Shown piece by piece: positions 33,720 to 45,269 of a DNA stretch of 64,000 nucleotides (positions are counted from its first letter, which is position 1; every line of letters starts with the position of its first letter). The stretch is from the NCBI GenBank assembly GCA_964058845.1, contig CAXKVR010000031.1, positions 372,001 through 436,000 of the forward strand, given 5' to 3'. The position numbers were made by a program, and so were the translations under genes. Under the pieces are notes generated by a model. That model searched no databases and had not been told where the DNA came from. It saw only the letters and a list, made by a program, of their open reading frames with translations. Origin of the DNA: Carex sylvatica (Eukaryota > Streptophyta > Magnoliopsida > Poales > Cyperaceae).

Positions 33720-35755
33720 ATCTTTCTTCCCCCAGGCGGCATCAATGACGGACTTTAAAATTTAGATCTCGAATGCTTGTTGGTGCTTTTCATTGGCAGT
33801 AATGAGGTGTTTTTGCTCGTAGATTCAGTATTATATTCTCTTCTCATTTTGAGAAATGAAGATTCTTTTGTTATAGTTTACTGTATTGAGTTCATCTAAT
33901 TAGACTCGTCCCAATATGAACAGTTGAACCCATTGGAATTTTGGTACTTTATTAATGGTAAATTGTGATCATATATAGAGGTGCTATTAATAACAAATTT
34001 CTTTGACAACCACAGGACGGTCAAAATGATTATTAGAATCAAAAGAAATAATATTATAGATATCAGATGAAGTTAGTATGTTAAGTATAATTTTTTTTTT
34101 TTGATAATTTCGATGTAGCATGTTTAGTATAATTTAAAAATTGACTAGTTATCTGAAAATTTAGAAGCTTTTTATTGACACGTGTTAGTGTCTAGTAACC
34201 AAATAATTTTTATATGACAATAAATTTGAGCGACAACTAAGTTACCAACCTGGTTCCAAACATCAATAATTTTTGGTCTGATGAGAAAAGTTCAACAGAG
34301 ATGGAAACGCTAGCATAACTCATTACGTATCTAATAACCTTAAACTCTCTAACTACAAAAAGTGTTTAATTGATCACTAGTATAATTATATTTTTTAAAC
34401 CTGTATTTTAGTTAAAATATTGACCCCAAATTGTTTGATAAACATATTTAATTGGATAATTGTTTTGATTGTCGAATAATTTCACTTTCAGATTATCCAC
34501 CATAAGCATGCATGACGTCGTTCCTAAGTATCAATTTTTATTGTGTTATATTGAATAATGCATAAAAACTGAAATTTTATTTTAGTAGTTTGCATTTAAA
34601 AAAAGAAGAAGAAGTTAACAGTGACTATCAAGATGAGTAGTTTGCTCTTATGACAAGCATATTGACATTTATAAGTGCCTTGACGTATGTACGCTTATTA
34701 ATGCATGAGTTGGAAACAAATTACTTTTCACTCTTTATATTTATTTTTTCATTGATCTAAGCTACGCTACCTTGTTATAAATTCAGAAAGATATTAATAA
34801 TCAAAAGTTGAAGCAAGTAATCTTTAGGGGTGTCAACGGGTACAGTATCGATTGGGTGGAGGAATTTTCATATCTATACTCTTAATGATAACGGAAAAAA
34901 ATCTTTATTATCTGTTTGTTTGACTACATTACAGGTTGGATAAACAGATAAAAAAGTGTTATTGATATCTTAATTTGTGTTTTCGATAAAATATTTTTCA
35001 AAACAAATAAAAAATAATAATAATAATGAATACAACTTATTTGTATTATAAAAATTTAATAAAATACAAAACTTTATTGTATCATGTATCATCTTTATAC
35101 AAAATATATATATCTATATATATAATTTTATTTTAAAAAAATATCTTATAAGATAATGGGTACGATAATAAAAAAAAAGTCATTATCCTTATCTGTCTCT
35201 AATAAATTATGAAAAAAAAAATCTTACCTTTACTTGAATTTTCAGATACGATACAAATCATATAAACGAATAAAAAGGTGTGATTGACAGCCAAGTAATG
35301 TTGTTATTTATTTATTTACCTTTGTAAAAAGACAAAATTTATTCGTTTATTGAGATATGAAACTGTAAATTACATATCTCATACATTTGCATACTTAAAT
35401 GACGACCAGCTTATTCATTCCTAATTGAAATCCAAATGAAACTTGGTATTTTATTAACACATGCACCCACTTTCTTGATGGAGCAATCAAGAGTACTACT
35501 GCACACAAGGAACAGACTGTGCTGCCTTTTTGACCTCAATTATTCAAATGTGTTGAGATTTGTGCATGAAAAAGTTTTTTTATAGAGATACGTGAATGAA
35601 AAATTTTGAATAGCTAGAATCAGAAAAGCAAGTCCCTGCTTTAAAAAAGCAGCAGAGTCAAATTCCAGCAAACAATTTTTTAAAAGCTGAGGAAAGTAAC
35701 ATTGAGAAAGCATGATTGACACTTTATGCTTTTGAGACTTTATCATAAATTAAGG
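33720..35755. other. AT-rich intergenic, no gene seen
   Basis: 34826-35290 starts 'aggggtgtcaacgggtacag' and holds repeated 'aaacrgataaaaargtgt-attga' words (34940 and 35265), which hints at a decayed hAT element. There is no coding sequence. Confidence 0.4.
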
Positions 35756-35759
35756 TGAA

Positions 35760-37520
35760 TTATGATTAAACCTCAATGTATCAAATTAATATTCCTGATA
35801 TTACCAACTTTGCTCAAATTTTCATCTGTAAAGCTACCTCATTCCCTTCACAATACTTAGGACTCTCTTTTCATATCCAAAAATTAAGGAAAGCTTTGGT
35901 TTCTTCTAATTGATAAAATAGAGAAAAAACTACAAAATTGAAAATGTAGCCTTTTGTCTATAGGAGGTAAACTTACTTTACTAAATTCAGTATTGACAAC
36001 CTTATGTCTATGTATAAAATACATATGTTTGTGATAAAAAAATTTGACCAAATTAGATGTCAATTCTTTTGACAAGGTACTACTAACCCTTTTGAATTGA
36101 CAAACTGCTGACTTAGCAAAATAATTTAGGGATTAAGAATAATTGATATAAAACAAATGAATATTGCATTACTAATGAAATGGTGGTGGAAGTACAAAGA
36201 TCCAAACTATACAAGTGCATGGAAGTATATGCTATTGCAAAAATACATCCATTCCTCTTTTAATACCATGTCTGAATTATGAAATATGATTTTCTCTTTA
36301 GATCCTTTGGGCTCTGCTAGTGTACAATATACTTCTGACATCCATACTTTTGTTCTATTTTGGTTTGATATATGGTACCAAAATTGTTCCATGGCAACCA
36401 AATTTCTATATCTGTTTGAAATATGTTCAATACCTGATATCACCTTACAACAAATAATCAACACCCAAGGGGATGCCCTCATCTTTAGGAGATCTTATAT
36501 GTAGTATTATACTCTGAATGGATTGAACTGTTAGATATAATTAGTCATTTATCTTTTACGATAAACTAAGTTGGAGATGGAAATCACATGGGAAATTTAC
36601 TGTCAAGTCCTTGTATGAATTCTTGAATTATAGGAGGGTCAAACTAAAATATACTATGCTCTGATGGACAATACCAACCCCTATCAAAATTAGAGTCTTT
36701 ATGTGGGTAACTCATAAAAATAGAATTCTAACAACAAATAATTTGTTGAAAAAAAGATGGCAAGGCAATACTATCTGTTAATTCTGTAATCAATCGGAAT
36801 CCATTAATCATTTGTTTGTTACATGTACTTTCACTAAACACATATGGTTTTTCATGGGGTCCTGTCAGAATGCTAGTATATAGTGGACTAAATTATCTAA
36901 TATTGTACATTTTGCTAAGCAATTGTCCACCCATCAAAGAGTTGCCATGTTACTTGTTTTCAGTGCAGTTTGCTAGACAATTTGAAAACATTGAAATGAC
37001 ATATGCTTTCAAATAGGTAAGAAGAAATCACTAAGACAAAAAATTATTCTAATTATTTTCCTTGTGCATTATTGGGCAGGTCAAGTCAAACCTCAAGTGC
37101 AGAAATGCATGTCTCTATGGCTGCCAGTGGACACAAAGGCTATCCCGCTTGCTAGTTGGCACCCAGACGATTACTCAATGGAGCAGAATGGAGCAGAATG
37201 GAGCAGAATGAAGCACCACCCCTGCTGAGATCAAACTCCATATGGTTCTCTATGAAGAAGCTACGCACTAGATAGAATTCTATGGTCCAGATGGCCAATT
37301 TTGATTTAGATAATACTTATCTGAGCCCTTTGTGGCTTAGTGTCAACCCTTTAGGGTGGCGTAGAACTTATATTGATAGGAATTATGTTGTTGCTTTATG
37401 TGGAGTTCCTTTTGTGGTTATGCGTCTATCGATATTTTGGATTATCTTTTGCTGCTTTGATTAGGTACTGAACAAATGATGGATGTAAGTTAATTTTTTC
37501 TTGAATAAAAAGGGCTTCGG
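35760..37520 (+). pseudogene. Degenerate LINE (L1-type) ORF2 3' portion
   Basis: Plus-strand frames, broken by stops and shifts, read in order: FPSQYLGLSFHIQKLRKA, LIDKIEKKLQNWKCSLLSIG and GKLTLLNSVLTTL (end of the reverse transcriptase region); QMNIALLMKWWWKYKD; FWFDIWYQN; then the zf-RVT-like tail GKFTVKSLYEFLNY, IPTPIKIRVFMWVTHKNRIL, NNLLKKRWQGNTIC and INHLFVTC. The order is that of plant LINE ORF2 C-termini. The sequence ends near 'ttgaataaaaagggcttcgg' (37502), a typical LINE 3' end. The 5' part (endonuclease and catalytic palm) is absent, as expected from 5' truncation. Confidence 0.8.
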
Positions 37521-37814
37521 CCTCTCTTATCAAGAAAAGAGTGCACGCAACCATACCAGTAAACTCAGAGGTAGAGCTACAAATTATGTGGTCAAGCACA
37601 AATGAATGTCAAGTATATAGAAAATTTTACAGTATTCATAACATTTACTCTAAACTATATAGAAAATTGTATATAAATACAAAAAATTAAAAATAAATGA
37701 AGATTAATTGACCTCATTCTTTGAACTTTTCTTCCATCCTGATAAATCGGTACATGACCAACTAATGACTGAACCATCTTAGTTATCAATTGGCATCATA
37801 GGCCAAAAGTAATG

Positions 37815-37926
37815 GATCCGTATCCTCCCAGGTACCTGATTCAACACAATTGAAATGGACGGTTCAGATTTAATTCCAAGCTATTTTTGGACCGCCCGAT
37901 TCAATTCTACTCAGTCAGGTAACCTG

Positions 37927-37935
<9 letters not shown>
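37815..37935. mobile_element. Small palindromic MITE followed by a 36-bp poly-T
   Basis: Left end 'ggatccgtatcctcccaggt' then 'acctgattcaa'; right end in complement 'aatccctcaggttacctgac'. Inner 'ggacggttcagattta' and 'ggaccgcccgattcaa'. A run of T from about 37932 to 37967 follows directly. Confidence 0.55.
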
Positions 37936-37969
<34 letters not shown>

Positions 37970-38111
37970 AATGCAACATGCCCGTAGGCTTTTTATTTCA
38001 TTCGAGTTTTCAAGTTACAGCGTTTCGCATATTACAACATATATTATATTAATCCCAATTCCTGCTCTAGACTTCAACATATTTTAAACGTTGGATAGGA
38101 GTATCCAGTAA

Positions 38112-38219
38112 AGCAATGGTGTTATGAGGTATACGAATTCAAAAGCAATGGTGTTATGAGGTAGTATTATTTTCAACCTGAGTGATACGAATTCAAAAGC
38201 AATGGTGTTATGAGGTAGT
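38112..38219. repeat. Three tandem copies of a 27-bp segment
   Basis: 'aaaagcaatggtgttatgag' then 'gta' occurs three times, the last two preceded by 'tacgaattc'. Confidence 0.75.
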
Positions 38220-38513
38220 AAGAAATTTTTATGTGCATTTGGTTACTTCTGCATTTATTACTCCCGGATCGCGCTGGAGAGAATTCAAAATTTGATTGTC
38301 ATGCAAAAAAACTGCTGATGCAAAAAAAATCGGTTATTTTTTGCATGACTAAAGAATATTCTACTTGTAATTTTCTTTGAAATTTATCAAACATAAATGT
38401 CAAAATAGCAAATATGAAAAAATCAACTATCTACGTAGAGCGGCAACCAGAGGCAACGAGTTGCTCGTGCGTTCATAATTCGTACATTCATGAAAGAAGC
38501 TCCGGATTCGTTC

Positions 38514-38781
38514 GTCGTATACGAATTACGGAAGGAACCAGTAAAAAATTTTCAACCGTCCGATTTGGATTTTATAGTTCTAACTAAAATTTTAATGACG
38601 GTCCAGATTCCGAGACCCGAGGAGAGTCCCGTTTCTCTCAAGTAACTCAATTTTTGAGTTTGGATCTGGACCGTCCGATCAGAATGTACGACCTTTAATA
38701 TTCGTGTTAGAACAGATATGACCGTGGAGAACTAAACATAAAATTTGAGTTAGTTTAGGTGATTTGAAAATCGTTCGTATT
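38514..38781. mobile_element. One or two palindromic MITEs upstream of the dsRBD gene
   Basis: The segment 38514-38630 has 'cgtcgtatacgaattacgga', 'caaccgtccgatttgg' and 'acggtccagattccgag'. 38621-38781 has 'tctctcaagtaactcaattt', 'tctggaccgtccgatcagaa', 'cctttaatattcgtg' and 'aaatttgagttagtttaggt'. Both share the GGACCGTCC core of the window's palindromic family. The second ends about 220 bp before the dsRBD gene's ATG. Confidence 0.55.
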
Positions 38782-39004
38782 TTGTTTCCTTGGCAAAGTT
38801 AAAATGACTGGTAAACCTCAGTAGCTCTTCTCCTCTCGACTCCGCTGCTTTTCTTCCTAAAAAAGGCAAGAAAAGGCAAGAAAAGGCAAGAAAAGAGAGA
38901 ATAGCAGGAGGAGAGCAGAGATTTAATGAGCACCGATCCCATTCCATAAAAAAACGGAGTTGAGGAGACTGTGACTGTGATCATTTAGCTCTGTAGTTGA
39001 CACC

Positions 39005-42000
39005 ATGAACAAGACGATATTACAGGAGCTATGCCAGAAACGGCGGTGGGAACTGCCGCAGTACACAAACCGGAGGGTGGAGACCGGCCGCGAACCCCGC
39101 TTCGTCGCCACTGTGACAGTTAACGGCTTGGTGTTCGAATCGCCGGACGCCGAGTCTGTTTCAGTCAAGGAGGCGCAAAACAAGGCCGCTACAGTCGCCT
39201 TTGAAGCACTTTCCGCTGCTCCCGCGGTCGACGCTGTCCCCTCCCCGCTTCTGCTTCCGGCGGTTCAGTCTCTCTCCCCTCGATCATCAACCACCGGTGA
39301 GATGAGAGCGCACGACTTTGTTATACTTCTAATTCTTTTATTTGCAGTGCTGCGGGAATAATAAATCGGAGTTGGAGTTCAACGAATTGGAATAATTTTG
39401 TAACTTCGTTCTGAATTGGGGATTTCTAATATTGATTAAGAGGATTGAACTCTGAAATTGATAAAGAAATAACTTAAAACACATTCCCAATTTCAGTAGC
39501 ATTGGATACAAATTGGTATGAACTAACAAGATGCAAAGTGTTTCAATATAAAGATGACAATAAAATTGTGTACAGCAAACCTCCCAATTTATCAAAGTTT
39601 GTAAAAAATTGGGGTTCAACATGCAAAAACGTCATAATTTGTTTGCAATTGTATTATGGCACACTAAAAAATAATTCTCTAGTTTAGTATATAATATAGT
39701 TGTGTCTTTTCAGCATTTTTTTATTTGTTTTGTTTTGAAAATGAATTAAGGTAAATATACTGTCAAAAGGAAACAAATTTTTGTAATTGACTATTTGAGG
39801 TTCATAAGAGAGATGAGAGAGGTCTGCAATAAAATTACTAGAGAAATGCTTTTTAGTTGCGTTTGTTTCAAACTTACAAGGGCTAAGAAGAGATTTTCCT
39901 GAGTATTATCTTAGGGCTGAAACAAAAAGAGGGAAAACATAGCAAAATGAGATAGGATAGTGGATGGTCGTTATATCTAGTGTTTCTTTTTTAAAAATGT
40001 TTACCGGTATGTATATTTTTCTCGGTAAAAAGGATAATGCTTCTTAGAGTGCAGTGTGGTGTGCCGACGGTGAGTGAGATGTGTTATCAGAGACTTACTC
40101 TTATTTGAATCTTTAATGACATCTTTTGAGTGGAAATTTTACATATGATAATGGGTCTATGATAATTGTTCATTTTATGGTAAAAACACTTTAGATAAGC
40201 ATGTCTTGGACAATGAAGCATTATATGCTATCTATAGGATAAGACCATTTTCCAACCTTTTTCTTGCTGAGTAATACCTTTTGTTTTTGATAAAATATGA
40301 AATTAGTTATTGAATGTGCTGTGCACCTTTTCTGCAATAAGTTAATTTCATTAGTGCTGAATGGTCTATAATTTACTTTCAAAACAGTCATTTGTCTTCT
40401 CCGTTTTCATTTTTGTATTAAATTATAGTCTTGCAATTTTTATGTTATTTTATTGAATTATTTATGTTAAGCTGTACATTACTTTATATAGAGAGCAGTG
40501 CAACTTACAAGAGCCAGCTCCTGGTTTATGCACAGAGGAGAAGTAAACAGCTACCAGAATATACTACTGTACGTGTCGGCTCACCTCATGCACCTCAATT
40601 CAAGGCTGTTGTTGTAATTGATGGGCTAACTTTTGAGTGCCCACAGTTTTTTAAAACGGTGAGAGAGGCTGAGCATGCAGCAGCTGAGGTTGCTCTGGCA
40701 AATTTGCCGAAAGAGGAAAGTTCCCAAGAGAATTTACAGGTTTGTTTTATATTGGATTTGGCTAAAATTCCAATTGTTTTGCTAACTTTGCAAATTGGAG
40801 ACTTTATTTTAAATATATTTGGAAACAACAGATCTCAAGCTTGCACTAACAGTCAGTACTATTGATATATTTGCAAACAAAACGGAACAATTTGTTGAGC
40901 CAATAAGGTCCAGGGATATATTTATTCATTTTTCACTTGGATTTATCGTTGGTCCTAAAATGAATAAACCTAGACATGTTGGTCTTTCTGTTACCCAGAT
41001 ATGCCTCTAAAGCCTCCGTATCTATATCTGATACAGTATCATATACCATTAACACGTAATAATATCAAATATGCCAACATGGCATATGCATTAAAATAAA
41101 CTATTTTGACCGAGTGTGTGGATAAGCGTATCCACACACGGACATCTGCAAAAACACAGCCTCAGGGAATTTCCTTCCGCTGAGAGTGAGTTTCCAGTAA
41201 GGAGACCTTGTTTTATATAAGAGAGAGAGAGAGCGCTTCTTTCTTTTTCTTGGGGACTTGTGGGACAAAGCGACTGATGGTATTATGGTAAAAACCGGAC
41301 TACCTTTTTAACCAGAAAATGGAGGGTCACACGGCACACTGCATGGTCACGTGGTGCAAGTAATGTAACGTGTATAGAAAAAATTAAATCCAGGCCTATC
41401 TATATATTAATAATCAATGATTCTTTTCTACGCAGTGCACGGTCACATGGCACATGCACTTGTCCTCATAAAACCAGACTTTTCTTTCTCTATTTTATTT
41501 TTTGTAGAAAAAACAAGTAACAGACAGGTTGATTAACTTAAATATTTCATGTGTAAGAAACAATAAGTACGATATGCGAGTTCCTAAAACAAATAAAAAA
41601 ATATATATTTTATATCATTAAAAAAAATGGAAATTATGTGTACAAGTATAAAAGTTGATAAAATAATATTTACAAAGAACGTATTGTATTTTAAGTTTTT
41701 AAAAAATGGTGTATCATCGTATCATTATCACATTGGATACAATATCAGTACCCATATCCGTGCAACATCGATTGGTATTTACCATTTGTTGGAAGTGCAA
41801 GAAATATCGGATGCTATTGCAATGCACCAAATTTTTTGGTATATTTCTCAGACTGTCCCAAGTATAAATATTATCTATCAAGTTCCTGTCATTCCTCCAA
41901 TCTGTTCTTGACTGTGGTTAGTGACCCAAGATATTTCCTGATTCAATTGTATTATTTCCTTCTGTGTTGCACGGATATGCATACAGGTATCACAGTTGAT

Positions 42001-43981
42001 TTGGATATGACAGCAATTTCCAAAATCTCAAGATATGATATTTTTTTATATATTTGTTTTCTTAGAGAGCTGTGAATACATGTGTTGAAGATTAAGCCAC
42101 AGAAAATCTGGCCATGAATATCTTGTGAAATCTGACCGGAATTGGGAACTTCTTGCGTTGGATAGTGGGGCTAATACTATTCTTTCATTAGTGGGCTCGT
42201 CAGTAGCCTGTGCTGAAAACAAAGTATTCAAAAAAATTTGGGCGGGAGTGAAGAAACAAGTGTACCTTACTGAAACCAGAAGTAAAAAAAATATTCAAGT
42301 ATAAATACACCCAGTGAGGGTATCAGATACTCTTGGCAGTATCATTCTCCTCATTTTTTCTAAAAAAAATAAATAAATCCTTTGGCTTCCATTTCTTCTC
42401 TGAAACCCTAGCAGTATTTTCCTAATCTAGTATTCCAACAATTAAGAATTTTTGTTTCATTAACTTATTATTTTTATTGTTTTTCTCCAGGATGAGTTGA
42501 CGGTCCCATATAAGACCCTTCTACAAGAGTATACGCAGAAAAGTAAACAACTCCTTCCAGTTTACACAACTGTCAAGGACCCTGATAGTTCACTGATTCT
42601 CTTTTTATCAATGGTGGAAGTATGTGGTAGGACATTTATAGGAGTTTCTGCCAAGACCAAGAAACAAGCCGAGGCGAATGCTGCTAAAGTAGCTTTTGAT
42701 CATTTCAATGAGCGTAAGTGACATTAAATGAAGAAAAATAAATATTTGTGTGCAAAAAGTCCATCTTCATCTGTATCCTTGCAAAATTAGAAATATTGGA
42801 AGATGTTGGAGATTATTTTGGAGAGTGCATAAGATAAGGGGTATGTGATACTTTCGTGAGTGTAGAAGTTATACCTTGTCTGAAAGCAGGGGCGGAACCA
42901 AGGGGATGAGAGCAGGGGCCAAGCACCCCCCATCAATCCCCAGAAATAGTGTATATATATGAGAATTGCATGTATATATAGTATTAAAATAGTGTATAAT
43001 GTTGATTAGCACTTTCCAAAAATCTCTCAAAATATTTTGGCTCCTCCAAATTCAAATCCTGGTTCTGCCCCTGTCTGAAAGATTCATAAAAATCCTCTTT
43101 ATTAGATTCAAGCTCCTCTTTGTATTGCTCTATTATGCCATATTGTTGCTAACATTGAGGTGGCATAAATTTGTTTCAGGAAAACAAAGTCCGGGTTCTT
43201 CTTGTGGTTCAGCGAATCTTCCCGTGAATGACGCACATAGTTCTTGTTCCCTTAATATGAAAACAAAGCTTACTGTTCCACCTGTTTCTCTGTCTCCACC
43301 CATTCTGACAAAAGATCAAGTTCTACCTGGTAATTGTCATGGCTTTTTGAGTTTAATTGCACGTAGCAAGGTACACACATGGTTAAGGTATTGACTGTAG
43401 TTGGTTTGTGAAATTTCCAAAGTAAAAATAAATAGATATGCATGTGCAGAAGCACTGTTATTTGAAGACACAAGCACAAATAAAATCCATTTGTAGCAAC
43501 TAAGGCCAAAAGCATGTCATTGCCAACTAGGTATCAAACAGTTTTGCACATACTACATGCTGGAGCAGTAACCAAGAAAAGATTGGAATAAATTTGCTTA
43601 ACAGCAAGCCGATAGATAAAGATGAATAAACAACGATTAACTCTTAAATTATTCTTGTAATCAGGAAATCAAGCATCAGCTGCGCAAGAATCCAAGCCAC
43701 TTCTTGCCAATCCCAAAAATGAACCAATGGAGGTCACCAAAGACTGCAACATGGATCCTGCTGCTCAGTCAAACCTGGGACTAACCGCTGACTCAGTCTC
43801 CTCTGAGGGGCCCGTGTTGGCAGCAACCAAGGACAATGGTAACGAGGGGATCGAACAACCACTGCTGTGCAACAAAATCCAAGTGTACCCCCACAATCCT
43901 GGTTCAGCAGTCCCACATGGTGCAATCTCTCTCCCCTTTAGTGACAAAACATGGGTGGCTGTCAGCTTAGATTTCCTGTAA
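39005..43981 (+). CDS. Double-stranded RNA-binding protein with three dsRBDs (DRB-like)
   Basis: It is likely a nuclear or cytoplasmic dsRNA-binding cofactor; plant DRB proteins partner Dicer-like enzymes, but the partner here is not shown by sequence. Exons 39005-39296, 40492-40739, 42491-42713, 43180-43329 and 43665-43981 join in phase to 409 residues. dsRBD1 is at about 2-70 (KTILQELCQKRRWELPQY...KEAQNKAATVAFEAL), dsRBD2 at about 102-172 (YKSQLLVYAQRRSKQLPEY...AEHAAAEVALANL) and dsRBD3 at about 185-252 (YKTLLQEYTQKSKQLLPVY...KKQAEANAAKVAFDHF). The remaining roughly 155 residues are Ser/Pro-rich and look disordered. Three dsRBDs exceed the two usual in DRB1-5. dsRBD2 and dsRBD3 are each encoded by one exon, suggesting exon duplication. 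Introns 2 and 3 carry repeats, including a hAT MITE at 42887. Confidence 0.85.
42887..43073. mobile_element. hAT MITE in a dsRBD-gene intron, perfect 8-bp duplication
   Basis: A 187-bp element starting CAGGGGCGGAACCAAG and ending TCCTGGTTCTGCCCCTG. It is flanked on both sides by TCTGAAAG (42879-42886 and 43074-43081). The ends are of the Tip100-like hAT type. Confidence 0.9.
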
Positions 43982-43984
43982 CAT

Positions 43985-44222
43985 GGTAGGTTGAAATATT
44001 GTTTCTTTGCTTATTATACTATCTGCTCAAATACCTGGTATGAGCTCTAGTAATGACTGATGGCCTTATGAAAAAACTGTCTATGAACTTGCGTTTGTTG
44101 TTGGCACCATGTGTTTTGCATTAAACGTTCTATGACATGCTAATGAAATGTAAGATGGAAAGATATCTTGTATGGATCGTGTTCTTTATGATTTATTGTG
44201 TTGTTCTCAAATGTTGTAACAT
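43985..44222. other. dsRBD gene 3' flank
   Basis: Probable 3' UTR. No other feature was recognised. Confidence 0.4.
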
Positions 44223-44231
44223 TATCTGGAT

Positions 44232-44480
44232 TTAAAAAAAAAAAATAGAATCAATTTTAATTATTTTAATAAAACAAACATTATTGATTTGGTTTTTATA
44301 AAAAGCCGCTAGGATCGGTGGAGGGAGAATTTAAATTTTATTCAAAGGAATATGCGTTGGTCATTTCTACTTAATTCTTTTCTCCACCGATCCATGGAGC
44401 TATTTTTTATAAAACTCAACTCAATGCTGCTTGTTTTGTTAAAATAATTAAAATAAATTTTATTTAAAAGAAAAATCCAA
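44232..44480. mobile_element. Mutator-type inverted-repeat element, perfect 9-bp duplication
   Basis: A 249-bp element. The left arm has TTAAAAAAAAAAAATAG, 'aatcaattttaattatttta' and 'ataaaacaaac'; the right arm is its complement. TATCTGGAT flanks both sides (44223-44231 and 44481-44489). The interior has 'gctaggatcggtggag' and 'ctccaccgatccatggag', the same motif as the element at 59576. Confidence 0.8.
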
Positions 44481-44883
44481 TATCTGGATCAATCCATAAA
44501 AACGGGGGAAAGAAGCTTTAATACCCAGGACTAAAATGTAGGATAGCACCAGCCGTAAAAAAACAGGGGGCGGGGGGAACCTAAATTGATCATCACAAAA
44601 AACAGCCTCCTCTATAATGTGCTCTTGGCTATTGACCTAATTTGAAAATTGTAGAGCACCTAAGAATAAAATACCAAGGAAGTTTCATTTTCCTCAAATC
44701 GTCCAGTCAAACTTAAATGGTTGTAATCCTAATTAAGATTTGGTGGTTTGTTAGTGCTCACAGGTACCAGCTATGAAGCACTCGCAGTTATAATGTGGTC
44801 TGATTAGAGCTCACAGAGTCACAGGTTACAAAATTATGCTTGTAAAATAAATAAAAATACTATGCCTCGCCTTAAAAATATAA

Positions 44884-45260
44884 GAGGAGGGATCGGATGA
44901 CACTCTTTTTTGGTGATATCGGATGACACCGTCCATTTTTAAAGTTTTCAAAGTCCAAACGGTCGATCCAAACCGTTCAACTTGATGGATATGTTAAAAT
45001 GTGCTTGCATATCAAATTTTATATTTTTCAGAATTTTTTTACTATTTATTAAGTATTTAACAAAATCGCTATATTCAGACCGTTGAATTTTGTACCCATC
45101 TGAATAAATAGTAAAAATATTTCGAAAAATATAAAATTTGATCTGCAAGCATATTTTAACATATCCATCAAGTTGAACGGTTTGGATCGACAATTTAGAC
45201 TTTAAAAATGGACGGTGTCATCCGATGTCGCCAAAAAAGGGTTTCATCCGATCCCTCCTC
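44884..45260. mobile_element. Mutator-type palindromic MITE, perfect 9-bp duplication
   Basis: A 377-bp inverted repeat with ends GAGGAGGGATCGGATGACAC and the complement of GAGGAGGGATCGGATGAAAC. AAAATATAA flanks both sides (44875-44883 and 45261-45269). Both arms hold 'ccaaaccgttcaacttgatg' then 'gatatgttaaaat', with 'ttttttactatttattaag' in the left arm and its relative 'tgaataaatagtaaaaata' in the right. Confidence 0.9.
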
Positions 45261-45269
45261 AAAATATAA

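Noticed and set aside
41220..41235. GAGA run as a regulatory GAGA element
   Set aside because: It lies within an intron of the dsRBD gene and is too short to call.
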